The position numbers were made by a program, and so were the translations under genes. The notes under the pieces are model-generated. The model did not search any database, was not told the origin of the DNA, and worked only from the letters and a program-made list of their open reading frames with translations. Below are positions 13,304-21,022 of a stretch of DNA of 29,884 bases, one piece after another (the first letter of the stretch is position 1; each line of letters begins with the position of its first letter). Origin of the DNA: Labilithrix sp. (lineage in GTDB: Bacteria; Myxococcota; Polyangia; Polyangiales; Polyangiaceae); assembly GCA_028287035.1 (NCBI GenBank), contig JAQBQL010000116.1, forward strand, positions 1 through 29,884, written 5' to 3'.

Positions 13304-14718
13304 GGTCGCTACGCCGCTGCTCCGCGCTCCTCGCGCTCGTCCCGCTCCTCGTCGTCGGGCGCGCCCACGCGCAGCCCAAGCCGGGTCCTCCGCCCGCCCC
13401 TGCCCCGGCGCCCCCGCGCGGCGGCGCCCTCCTCCACGTCGGGGCCGAGATCGCCGCCGGCCTCGGCGCGGTCCCGCCCGGCGCGCTGGTCGTCGCGTCG
13501 CCGCTCACGAGTGACATCCCCGCGCCGCGCGCCGACGAGCTCGCGGTCCGCATCGCCGCGCAGGTCGCGGGCCGCCTCGGCGTCGCGAAGGCGCACCCGC
13601 AGCCGGCCGCGCTGCCGGTGGCGCGCGGCCTCGAGGGCCGGGCCGCCTCGCTCGTTTACCTGCAGGTCGAGATCGCGAAGGGCGAGCTGCGCGTGACCGC
13701 CGACCTCTACCCGGTGGTCTCGAACGGCTGGGAGCGCCTCCGCAACCCGGTGCCCGGTCCGCGCGCCCACGCGTTCGGCGCAGCGCCGCTCGACGCCGAG
13801 GTCCGCGGCTTCCTCGCCCCGGTCCTGCTCGAGCACGCGTCCTTGCACAAGGTGAAGAACGACGAGGCGGACGTCCTCGCCATCGGGTGCGGTGACGTGG
13901 ACGGCGACGGCGGCAACGAGCTCGTGCTCGTCAGCAAGCAGCGCGTCGCGATCGCGAAGATCGCGGGTGGAAAGCTCGTGGTGCTGCGCAGCGCGGCGTG
14001 GTCGACCATCGCGTCGCGGGTGCCGGTCCCGCTCCGCGAGCCCATCGCGTCGGTGCTCGTCTCGCCGCCCGGACATCGCGGCGAGATCTTCCTCGGCACC
14101 ACCGATCGCGGCGGCGTCGTGGTCGACGGCGCGCTCGTGGCGCGGCGGCAGCTCACCGGCCTTCCCGTTGCCGGAAGCGACGGCGACGCCTGCACCGTGC
14201 CGGCGCCGGAGACGGGCGCGTTCGAAGGCAACGCGGTGGCCTGCGAGCTCCCGGCCGCGCCCGAGCCGAGCGCGAGGGGCGCGCGGCCCGGCAAGGTGGA
14301 GGCGCCCGTGATCTTCACGCCGCCCGTGGCGCGGTACGATGCGGTGGCGGCGCTCGACGCGGTGGCGCGCGACGGGTCGCTGGCCCAGGTGCTCGCGGTC
14401 CGCGAGCCGAGCGGCAAGCTGCGGCTCCGGCGGCAGGAGCCGGGCGGCGGGCGACCGGTCGAGGCCACGCTCGAGGGCACGGGCGCGCAGCTCGCGCTCG
14501 TCGATCTCGACCTCGACGGCATCGCCGAGGTCGTCACGAGCTCCGACGCGGGCGAGGACGTCCTCCTCGTGTCGAGCTTCACGCGCGGCCTCGTCACGCC
14601 CCGGCTCCGCTTCACGGCCAAGGATGGCGTGCGCGCGATCGGCATCTGCCCGCCGGAGGACAGGGGCGTGCCCGGCGTCGTCGCCGCGGTCGGCGGCGAG
14701 GTGTGGCTTGTCCGCTAG
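13300..14718 (+). CDS. Exported FG-GAP/VCBS-like beta-propeller protein
   Basis: 472 aa from a GTG at 13300 that overlaps the PBP stop (GTGA), indicating translational coupling. The signal peptide is RSLRRCSALLALVPLLVV with likely cleavage after AHA at residue 24, then a Pro-rich spacer. Two calcium-binding-loop motifs of the FG-GAP/VCBS kind are visible: DVDGDGGNE at 199-207 and DLDLDGIAE at 402-410, each followed by a hydrophobic strand. This suggests a secreted or periplasmic propeller with degenerate blades. The frame is open upstream into the PBP gene, but that extension lacks a signal peptide and lies inside conserved coding sequence. Role unknown; its coupling to a PBP suggests a periplasmic job in the cell envelope (inference). 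Confidence 0.85.
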   Translation: MRSLRRCSALLALVPLLVVGRAHAQPKPGPPPAPAPAPPRGGALLHVGAEIAAGLGAVPPGALVVASPLTSDIPAPRADELAVRIAAQVAGRLGVAKAHPQPAALPVARGLEGRAASLVYLQVEIAKGELRVTADLYPVVSNGWERLRNPVPGPRAHAFGAAPLDAEVRGFLAPVLLEHASLHKVKNDEADVLAIGCGDVDGDGGNELVLVSKQRVAIAKIAGGKLVVLRSAAWSTIASRVPVPLREPIASVLVSPPGHRGEIFLGTTDRGGVVVDGALVARRQLTGLPVAGSDGDACTVPAPETGAFEGNAVACELPAAPEPSARGARPGKVEAPVIFTPPVARYDAVAALDAVARDGSLAQVLAVREPSGKLRLRRQEPGGGRPVEATLEGTGAQLALVDLDLDGIAEVVTSSDAGEDVLLVSSFTRGLVTPRLRFTAKDGVRAIGICPPEDRGVPGVVAAVGGEVWLVR

Positions 14719-16042
14719 CGAGCTGTCGAGGCGCGGGCTCCTCGGGCTCGGCGTCTCGCTGCTCGGAATCCGCACCGCGTCGGCGCGCGGCCGCCTCGCG
14801 ATCGGCGGGCGCCTCTCGTTCCGCCTTCCGTGGCCGGTCACCTCCGTCGACCCGCATCGCCTCGAGGACGGGACGGCGGCGATCCTCGGCGACGCGCTCT
14901 TCGACAGTCTCTACGCGCGCGACGAGTCCGGCGCCTTCGTGCCCTCGCTGGCCGAGGCCGACCCCGAGCCGGACGGCGCGATGCTGCGCGTGCGTCTCCG
15001 CACCTCGCTGCGCAGCGCGAAGGGCCGGCCGATCGAGGCACGTGACGCGGCCGCGGCACTCGCCCGCTCGCGGAGCCTCGGCGGACGTGCCTGGCTCGCC
15101 GACGTGCCCGCGCCGCGCGTCGACGGCCGCACGCTCGTCTTCGCGATGCGCGACGCGAGTCGCCTCGTCCGCGCCCTCGCATCCCCGCTGGTCGCGATGG
15201 TGCCGGCCGGCTTCACGCCGGAGTCGCCCGACGGCACGGGTCCGATGAAGCTCGTTGCCCGCGCCGACGGCGCGGCGCTCGTGCGGAATTTCTTCGCGGC
15301 CCGCGGCCCTTCGCTGCTGGACGAGGTCGCGCTCAGCACCGCGCCCGACCTCGCCGCCTCGCTGCGCGCTTTCGAGAGCGGTACCGACGATCTCGGCTGG
15401 CTCGGCTCGGGCCTGCACGAGCCGAGGCCGGGGTCGAAGCCGTTCGACCTCGGCGCCGTCGCGTGGGCGGTGCTCTTCACGGGCCGCGATGCGGGCGCCT
15501 GGGACGCTCCCGGCGTCGCGCAGCGCCTGTGTGACGGCATCCCGCCCGCGCGCCTCTCGTACCTCGCGCTCGGCCCCGCCTGGACCCCCGAGCCGGAGCA
15601 GGGCTGGGGCGGCCCCGAGGCGACCCTGCTCGTCCGCGACGACGCGCCGTGGCTCGTCGAGCTCGCGCGCGCGATCGCGGCCACCATCTCGCGCGCCGGC
15701 CACGCGGTGACCGCCCGCCCCGTCCCGCTCGCGGAGCTCACGCAGCGCCGGACGAGCAAGGCCTTCGCGCTCCTGCTCGACGTGGTGCGTCCGCTCGCGC
15801 CGGGCAGCGTCGCGGCGCTCGTCGCCCTCGCCACCGCGGACGGCGCGCCGCGCGCCAGCGATCTCGTGCAGCGTCCGCCGCGGCTCGGCGAGGTGCCGGC
15901 GCGCACCGTGACCCGTACCCTCCACTGCGGCGTGGTCGGCGACGTGCGCGTCCAGGGCGGCCGCGCCGGCGACGTGCTGCTCGCGCCGAGCGCGCAGGGC
16001 GCCGGGTTCGATCTGGCGGCCACCTCGCGCGTGCGGCGCTGA
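14708..16042 (+). CDS. Tat-exported family 5 extracellular solute-binding protein-like
   Basis: 444 aa from a TTG at 14708 overlapping the previous gene by 11 nt; no better start lies before the signal sequence. The N-terminus has a twin-arginine motif (SRRGLLGLG, RR at 8-9) and a short hydrophobic stretch, so it probably exports folded through Tat. The body resembles peptide/nickel-type SBP family 5: [36 protein letters not shown], then a second-lobe strand TLLVRDDAPWLVELARAI. It is about 60-100 residues shorter than typical family members, and no ABC permease or ATPase gene is in the window. It may bind a peptide-like ligand without importing it. Family moderately sure, ligand unknown. Confidence 0.78.
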   Translation: MSASELSRRGLLGLGVSLLGIRTASARGRLAIGGRLSFRLPWPVTSVDPHRLEDGTAAILGDALFDSLYARDESGAFVPSLAEADPEPDGAMLRVRLRTSLRSAKGRPIEARDAAAALARSRSLGGRAWLADVPAPRVDGRTLVFAMRDASRLVRALASPLVAMVPAGFTPESPDGTGPMKLVARADGAALVRNFFAARGPSLLDEVALSTAPDLAASLRAFESGTDDLGWLGSGLHEPRPGSKPFDLGAVAWAVLFTGRDAGAWDAPGVAQRLCDGIPPARLSYLALGPAWTPEPEQGWGGPEATLLVRDDAPWLVELARAIAATISRAGHAVTARPVPLAELTQRRTSKAFALLLDVVRPLAPGSVAALVALATADGAPRASDLVQRPPRLGEVPARTVTRTLHCGVVGDVRVQGGRAGDVLLAPSAQGAGFDLAATSRVRR

Positions 16043-16087
16043 GCACGCGGAATACCGCAACGCCGGCGGCGCGTTCTCACCGCGTGC
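16043..16087. repeat. Inverted repeat downstream of the SBP-like gene
   Basis: GCACGCGG (16043-16050) is perfectly complementary to CCGCGTGC (16080-16087), separated by 29 nt that contain a smaller GCGG/CCGC hairpin. No T tract follows. It could be a weak transcript end or chance in GC-rich DNA. Confidence 0.3.
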
Positions 16088-16108
16088 CCCATCCCTCCCG
16101 GCCCGGGC

Positions 16109-16114
16109 TAACGT
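16109..16114 (+). promoter_or_regulatory. Putative -10 element of the histidine kinase gene
   Basis: TAACGT followed by 12 nt and a GTG start without Shine-Dalgarno. It suggests separate transcription of the kinase from the upstream envelope genes. Confidence 0.4.
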
Positions 16115-16126
16115 GACGGCACGACC

Positions 16127-17818
16127 GTGCGCCTCGCTCCCCGGCTCGCTCTGACCTTCGGCCTGCTCGCCGCCGTCTCCACGGCCGGCGTCGGCCTGGC
16201 CGTGCGCGAACGGCTCGCGCGGAAGGAGACGACGCGCTTCCAGGGCGAGGTCGCGCGCATCTGCGACCGCGCCACCGAGGAGCTCTCGCGCCAGGCGGCG
16301 GCCGACCACGCGCTGATCGGCGGGGCCTGCCAGAGCGGCTTCCTCGTCGATCTCGTCGGGTCCTCGCTCGACCGCAGCGACCTCGACGAGCGGCGCACCG
16401 CGTACTCGCAGATGGTGCGCACCGAGCGCGGCGCCTTCGCCGTCGACGAGCTCCTGCTCGGCACGGAGGGCGGCGACATCATCGGCGCGAGCCCCACGTC
16501 GCTGCTCGGGATGCCCGCGAAGGACGTCGAGTCGGTCCTCCGCGGCCCCGCCGAGCACTTCACGCTGCGCCTCGGCACCTCCCCGGCCATCGTCTCGCGC
16601 TGCACGAAGCGTTCGGGACGCGGCCACATGGTCGGCCTCGTCGGCGCGCGGCTCGTCGACCCCGTGCTGCAGCGCCTGGCCCGGACGCTCGACGTGACCG
16701 TGCAGAGCCCCGCCGCGAGCGGGGCGCCGGCACCCCTACCCGCCGCCGCGACGGGCCGGATGGCGCGCGCCTCCTGCCGCTTCAAGGACGAGGACGGCGC
16801 GGTGCTCGCGTTCGACGTCCTCAAGTCGACCAAGGAGCTCGACGACAACCTGCACGACGTCAACGAGACGGTCGGCCTGTACGCCGCGGTGTCGGCGGCG
16901 GTCGCGTTCGTCGTCGCCATCTTCCTCGCGCGGAGCCTGAGCCGTCCGCTCTCGGAGCTCGCCACCGAGGCCGGCAAGGTCGTGGCCGGCGAGGCGCGTC
17001 CGATCCGCGCGACCGGCTCCGGCGAGGTCAACGAGCTCGGCGCCGCCTTCGACCGCATGATCCAGGACCTCGCGGTGACGCGCCGGCGGCTCGCCGCGGC
17101 CAGCCGGGTGGCGGCCTGGCGCGAGGTCGCCCGGCGCGTGGCGCACGAGGTGAAGAACCCGCTCGCTCCCATCCGCGCCGCGGTCGAGACGCTGCGCCGC
17201 CTGCGCGCGCGCGAGGACCCGCGGTTCGACGACTACTTCGACGAGGCGACGCGCACGGTCCTCGACGAGGTGCATCGGATCTCCAACATCGTCACCGAGT
17301 TCACCCGCTTCGCGCGCCTCCCCCAGCCGCGACCGCAGGACATGGAACCCGAGGAGGTGTCGCGCCACGTCGTGCAGATCCACAAGGCGTCGGCCGGCGA
17401 GATCCCGCTCGCGTTCGTCGCGCAGCGCCGCGCGCCCACCATCCGCGCCGACCGGGACCAGGTCATCCAGGTGCTCACGAATCTCGTGCAGAACGCGCTC
17501 GACGCGGTGAAGGACGTCCCGGGCGGCGCGGTCAGCGTGTCGACCGACACCGATGGGCACTACGTCGCCTTCGCGGTCGCCGACAACGGGCCGGGCATCG
17601 CGCCCGAGATCGCGGCGCGCCTCTTCGAGCCGTACGCGACCACCAAGGCGACCGGCACCGGGCTCGGCCTCGCCATCGCCCAGCGCATCGCCCTCGAGCA
17701 CAACGGAGAGCTGTCCTACGTGGGCCGGTCCGCGAACGGACGCGGCGCGGTCTTCCGTCTCCTCCTGCCGGTCGAGGGGCCGCCTCCCATGAGCGAGGTG
17801 CCAGGCTCCGGCGCGTGA
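16127..17818 (+). CDS. Membrane sensor histidine kinase, NtrY-like
   Basis: 563 aa. A first membrane helix (about 6-25) is followed by an extracytoplasmic sensor region of about 220 residues without a named domain. The second helix is at about 246-265 (LYAAVSAAVAFVVAIFLA), then a HAMP linker (RSLSRPLSELATEAGKVVAG). The phosphoacceptor H-box is REVARRVAHEVKNPLAPI with H340, of the NtrY/nitrogen type. The N box asparagine is N456 (LVQNALDAV), the G1 box is DNGPGIAPE from D486, then the F box (LFEPYATTK) and G2 (GTGLGLAIA). All catalytic elements are intact. There is no response regulator in the window, so it is an orphan. GTG start at 16127. Confidence 0.94.
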   Translation: MRLAPRLALTFGLLAAVSTAGVGLAVRERLARKETTRFQGEVARICDRATEELSRQAAADHALIGGACQSGFLVDLVGSSLDRSDLDERRTAYSQMVRTERGAFAVDELLLGTEGGDIIGASPTSLLGMPAKDVESVLRGPAEHFTLRLGTSPAIVSRCTKRSGRGHMVGLVGARLVDPVLQRLARTLDVTVQSPAASGAPAPLPAAATGRMARASCRFKDEDGAVLAFDVLKSTKELDDNLHDVNETVGLYAAVSAAVAFVVAIFLARSLSRPLSELATEAGKVVAGEARPIRATGSGEVNELGAAFDRMIQDLAVTRRRLAAASRVAAWREVARRVAHEVKNPLAPIRAAVETLRRLRAREDPRFDDYFDEATRTVLDEVHRISNIVTEFTRFARLPQPRPQDMEPEEVSRHVVQIHKASAGEIPLAFVAQRRAPTIRADRDQVIQVLTNLVQNALDAVKDVPGGAVSVSTDTDGHYVAFAVADNGPGIAPEIAARLFEPYATTKATGTGLGLAIAQRIALEHNGELSYVGRSANGRGAVFRLLLPVEGPPPMSEVPGSGA

Positions 17819-17837
17819 CGAGCCCCGAGGCAGGTGC

Positions 17838-17843
17838 GATAGT
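17838..17843 (+). promoter_or_regulatory. Putative -10 element of the queuosine transporter gene
   Basis: GATAGT followed by the 8 nt CGCGGGCG and ATG; no Shine-Dalgarno. It is a weaker example of the arrangement seen before other genes here. Confidence 0.3.
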
Positions 17844-17851
17844 CGCGGGCG

Positions 17852-18616
17852 ATGGCCGACCACGCGACCGAACCATCCTCGCCCTTCGGGACGATGCGGG
17901 CCGAGCACAAGCTGTTCGTCGCGCTCACTGCGGTCTTCGTGGCGTGCCTCCTGCTCGGCGACATCATCGGCGGAAAGACCATCCGCACCGTCTCGCTGCT
18001 CGGTCACGATCTCGGCCCCATCTCCGTGGGCATCATCCCGTTCCCGATCACGTTCCTGCTGACGGACGTGGTGAACGATTTCTACGGCCGCAAGGGCGCG
18101 CGCTTCCTCACTCTGGTCGGCTTCGCGATGGCGGTGCTCGCGTGGGGGCTCCTCCAGCTCACCACGGCGCTCCCGAGCGACGCGTCGACGTACTTCACGC
18201 AGCCCGAGTTCGCGAAGATCTTCGGCGGCAGCGCGCAGCTGTTCGTCGCCTCGATGCTCGCCTACCTCGTCGGTCAGTTCCTCGACATCCAGGTGTTCCA
18301 GTTCTGGAAAGCGCTCACACAATCGAGACATCTCTGGCTCCGCGCCACCGGCTCCACGCTCCTCAGCCAGATCCTCGACACGGTGATCATCAACGTCGTC
18401 TTCTGGCAGTGGGCCGCCTCGTCGGACGCGACGTCCTTCATCGGCGCCATGTCCTCGAGCGACCGCTGGTCGTGGATCCTGGCCAAGATCACGCGCGAGT
18501 ACGTCATCAAGGTGGTCATCGCGATCCTGCTCACGCCTGCCGTGTACGGCCTCCACGAGGCCATCGTGAAGCTTCTCCGCATCCGCCCCGAGCAGCACGA
18601 GTCGCGAAGCCCGTGA
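17852..18616 (+). CDS. yhhQ: Queuosine precursor transporter (YhhQ/VUT family)
   Basis: 254 aa inner-membrane protein of the family (PF02592) that takes up queuosine precursors such as preQ0/preQ1 for tRNA modification. Family hallmarks: GDIIGGKTI early in the protein, FPITFLLTDVVNDFYGRKGAR after the second helix, and QFLDIQVFQFWK followed by the RATGSTLLSQILDTVIINVVFW region. About six hydrophobic helices are visible. An N-terminal cytoplasmic extension of about 17 residues precedes the first helix. No queuosine biosynthesis gene and no recognisable preQ1 riboswitch lie in the short upstream gap. The family assignment is secure; the exact transported precursor is not known. Confidence 0.92.
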   Translation: MADHATEPSSPFGTMRAEHKLFVALTAVFVACLLLGDIIGGKTIRTVSLLGHDLGPISVGIIPFPITFLLTDVVNDFYGRKGARFLTLVGFAMAVLAWGLLQLTTALPSDASTYFTQPEFAKIFGGSAQLFVASMLAYLVGQFLDIQVFQFWKALTQSRHLWLRATGSTLLSQILDTVIINVVFWQWAASSDATSFIGAMSSSDRWSWILAKITREYVIKVVIAILLTPAVYGLHEAIVKLLRIRPEQHESRSP

Positions 18617-18641
18617 CGAATAGGCACATTGATTCTCCAAA

Positions 18642-18670
18642 TTGACAGGCGCGTTTGTTCGGCCTAGCGT
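18642..18670 (+). promoter_or_regulatory. Sigma-70-type promoter with perfect -35, near-leaderless
   Basis: TTGACA at 18642-18647, a 17-nt spacer, then TAGCGT at 18665-18670. It lies in an AT-rich patch (18620-18660) unusual for the window. The start codon follows after 8 nt, so the predicted transcript start nearly coincides with the ATG at 18679. This is the best promoter in the window. Confidence 0.65.
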
Positions 18671-18678
18671 TCGCCACG

Positions 18679-19185
18679 ATGGCGGCTCCGAAAGCGCGTG
18701 CGAAAGCCGCGAGCACCGCGAGCACGGTGAGCATTCGCGAGCCCGTGAACCGGCGCGGCAGCCCCGAGGCGATCGAGAAGCGCCGGGTCGCGCGCGTCTT
18801 CAACGACATCCTGGGCGGGCGCGGCGCCGCGGCGTCCAAGCTCGACGGTCGCACGGAGAAGCGCCGTCAGCGCCTCCTCACCGAGCTCGAGGCCGGCAAG
18901 GCGCGCGGCTCGCGCGAGCTGAAGCCGCTCGACGTCCTCCAGCGCGTCCAGGAGCTGATGGATCTCGGTGAGCCCCTCGCGTCGATCCGCAAGGTCGCGA
19001 AGGTCCGCAAGAACGCGCTGCCCGCCGAGGCGATCGTCGACGTCATCGAGCGCCTCCACCGCGCCTATGACTTCCGGCCCGAGGTGTACCGCTTCGTCGG
19101 CATCGGGGAGGACGTGCTGCGCGACGCGGGCGTCCTCGCGAACGCCTCGGGCAAGCGCGTGAGGAAGGCGGGCAAGGTCGCATGA
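18679..19185 (+). CDS. Small basic protein of unknown function
   Basis: 168 aa, rich in Lys/Arg/Ala at both ends (KARAKAASTAST near the start, GKRVRKAGKVA at the end), predicted cytoplasmic and helical. Segments RRGSPEAIEKRRVARVFN and the ELKPLDVLQRVQELMDLG helix look like folded regions, but I recognise no family. The charge suggests nucleic-acid binding, which is speculation. The ATG at 18679 is preferred over an in-frame TTG at 18655 because the promoter ends at 18670. Its stop overlaps the start of the parvulin gene (ATGA), so the two are translationally coupled. Confidence 0.8.
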   Translation: MAAPKARAKAASTASTVSIREPVNRRGSPEAIEKRRVARVFNDILGGRGAAASKLDGRTEKRRQRLLTELEAGKARGSRELKPLDVLQRVQELMDLGEPLASIRKVAKVRKNALPAEAIVDVIERLHRAYDFRPEVYRFVGIGEDVLRDAGVLANASGKRVRKAGKVA

Positions 19186-20177
19186 AGCGTCTGCCTTCAG
19201 GCCGGACTGCCCTGGTGACGGCCCTCGCGCTGGGCGCCGTCCTCGTGGCCCGTCCGCTCCGCGCCGACGATCCGGAGGCCGCCCGCCGGGCCCGCGTGGT
19301 CCTCACGGTCGGCGGCGCCCGGGTCACGGTCGGCGAGCTCGAGGACCGGATCGCGGCGATCCCGCTCTACCAGGTGTCCCAGTTCGGCGGCACGCGCGAG
19401 GCGGTGGCCCGCGCCTACGTCGAGCAGGTGCTCGTCCGTGACCTGCTCCTCGGCGAAGGCGCACACGTGCGCGGGCTCGACAAGGAGCCGCCGACCAAGC
19501 AGCTCGTCGAGCGCGCGCTCTCCGGCGTCACCCTGAGGAACCAGCGCGCGGCGCTCACCGCGGCTGCCGTGATTCCGATGACCGAGGTGCAGGCCTACTA
19601 CGACGCGAACCGCGCGCGCTTCGACTCCCCCGACCGCGTGAACCTGTGGCGCATCCTCTGCAAGACGCGCGACGAAGCGGCGACGGTGCTCGAGACGGCG
19701 AAGCACGACGGCTCGATGGCCCGGTTCAACGATCTGGCGCGCGAGCACAGCATCGACAAGGCGACCAACCTGCGCGGCGGCAACCTCGGCTTCGTCGCGC
19801 CGGACGGCACGAGCAACGAGGCGGGCGTCAAGGTCGACCCCGGGCTCGTGAAGGCCGCGCAGGCGGTGAAGGACGGCGAGCTCGTCCCGCAGCCCGTCGC
19901 CGAGGGCGAGGGGTTCGCGGTGGTCTGGCGCCGCGCCACGGTGCCGGCGAACCGCCGCTCGGTCGAGGAGTCCGCGGCGCAGATCCGGAACAGCCTGTTC
20001 CGCGAGCGCTCCGAGCAGGCCGAGAAGAAGCTCATCGCCGACCTCCGCGCCGCCAACGTCAAGGACGTGAACGAGAGCCTGCTCGGCATCGTCGAGCTTC
20101 GCCCGTTCGACGCGGGCGTCGCGGTCACGCGGTCTCCGGCGACTCCTCTGGCGAAGCCGTCGTCGTCGTCTCGCTAG
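19182..20177 (+). CDS. Exported peptidyl-prolyl isomerase, parvulin (PpiC/SurA-like)
   Basis: 331 aa. The N-terminal signal peptide (MKRLPSGRTALVTALALGAVLVARP, likely cleavage after RA near residue 28) exports it to the periplasm. A SurA-N-like helical segment (VTVGELEDRIAAIP through QVLVRDLLL) precedes a parvulin domain at about 150-260, with the RGGNLGFV loop and the DGELVPQPVAEGEGFAVVW end. It probably assists outer-membrane protein folding. The start overlaps the stop of the upstream small protein by 4 nt. The last 53 nt overlap the rnc gene on the other strand; the affected C-terminal residues are a low-complexity Ser/Pro tail outside the domain. Confidence 0.88.
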   Translation: MKRLPSGRTALVTALALGAVLVARPLRADDPEAARRARVVLTVGGARVTVGELEDRIAAIPLYQVSQFGGTREAVARAYVEQVLVRDLLLGEGAHVRGLDKEPPTKQLVERALSGVTLRNQRAALTAAAVIPMTEVQAYYDANRARFDSPDRVNLWRILCKTRDEAATVLETAKHDGSMARFNDLAREHSIDKATNLRGGNLGFVAPDGTSNEAGVKVDPGLVKAAQAVKDGELVPQPVAEGEGFAVVWRRATVPANRRSVEESAAQIRNSLFRERSEQAEKKLIADLRAANVKDVNESLLGIVELRPFDAGVAVTRSPATPLAKPSSSSR

Positions 20178-20886
20178 GCGCCCGCTCCAGCGCCTCGAGC
20201 GCGGCCTGCGCCGCGGCTCGCTCGGCCAGCCGCTTCGAGCGCCCCTCACCGGTCCCGACCACGTCGGGTCCGACCAGCACCTCGACCTCGAAGCTCGGGT
20301 CGTGCTGCGGCCCGCGCATCCCCTTCACGCGGTAGGTCGGGGCGATGCGCCCGCTGCCCTGCACCTTCTCCTGGAGCAGGCTCTTCGGATCTCGCGTCGC
20401 GAGGCGCTCCGCCTCCAGCATCGGCTCGCGCACCACGTGCTCCACGAGCTTGCGGGCGCCCTCGAGACCATGTGCATCATACACGCTTGCCACGAGCGCC
20501 TCGACGGCGTCGGCGAGCACGTTGGTCTGCTCGCGCTCGGTGCCGGCGCGTGCCCCTTTCCCGAGGGCGAGCGAGCGACCGATGTCCTCGGCGCGGGCCC
20601 ATTTCGCGAGGGCCTCGGCGTTCACGAGGGCGCTTCGCATCCGGGTGAGCGCGCCCTCGTCGGCGTCGGGCCGCGCGCGCACGAGCAGCTCGCTGACGCA
20701 CACGCCGAGCACGGCATCGCCGAGGAACTCGAGACGCTGGTTGTCGATCGCCTCGGACTCGTTGGCGAACGACGGGTGGGTGAGGGCCTCGTCGAAGCGG
20801 GGAAGGTCCCCTTCGCCGACGATCGTCTCGATGCGCGCCCGGAGGGCGGCACGGGCCTGCGCGAGCTCTTCTTCCTTCAATCTCAC
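20125..20886 (-). CDS. rnc: Ribonuclease III
   Basis: Double-strand-specific endoribonuclease for rRNA and mRNA processing, 253 aa. The catalytic signature is NQRLEFLGDAVL with E53 and D57; the second metal-binding pair is D126 and E129 (ADAVEALVASVYD). The dsRNA-binding domain spans about 165-231 (DPKSLLQEKVQG to AAAQAALEAL). A Thr/Glu/Pro tail of about 20 residues follows and is the only part overlapping the convergent parvulin gene. The first signature glutamate of E. coli is Gln here, a common non-catalytic variant. The start is GTG at 20886; a TTG at 20880 preceded by GGGGTGA is an alternative. No era or lepB neighbours are present. Confidence 0.96.
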   Translation of the reverse strand: MRLKEEELAQARAALRARIETIVGEGDLPRFDEALTHPSFANESEAIDNQRLEFLGDAVLGVCVSELLVRARPDADEGALTRMRSALVNAEALAKWARAEDIGRSLALGKGARAGTEREQTNVLADAVEALVASVYDAHGLEGARKLVEHVVREPMLEAERLATRDPKSLLQEKVQGSGRIAPTYRVKGMRGPQHDPSFEVEVLVGPDVVGTGEGRSKRLAERAAAQAALEALERAPSETTTTASPEESPETA

Positions 20887-21007
20887 CCCGGATTAGCGCG
20901 TAACCGCCCCTCCTGCGAGGCCGTCGACCGCCCTCGCCAGCATACCGGCTTACCAGGGGAACTCGGCGGGCGGCGGTCTGTCTGGCCGAACGATGCTGGT
21001 CCCGAGG

Positions 21008-21013
21008 TATCCT
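21008..21013 (+). promoter_or_regulatory. Putative -10 element, leaderless start of the zinc-ribbon gene
   Basis: TATCCT followed by the 9 nt GTCCGTCCG and ATG; no Shine-Dalgarno. It decides the start at 21023 over an in-frame ATG at 20993. Confidence 0.45.
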
Positions 21014-21022
21014 GTCCGTCCG

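Noticed and set aside
17819..17851. preQ1 riboswitch upstream of the queuosine transporter
   Set aside because: The gap is only 33 nt, lacks the A-rich tail and stem of the preQ1 classes, and contains a -10-like element instead.
20733..20739. Gln in place of the first glutamate of the RNase III signature as a sign of inactivity
   Set aside because: The metal-binding residues E53, D57, D126 and E129 are all present; Gln at this position is a known natural variant.
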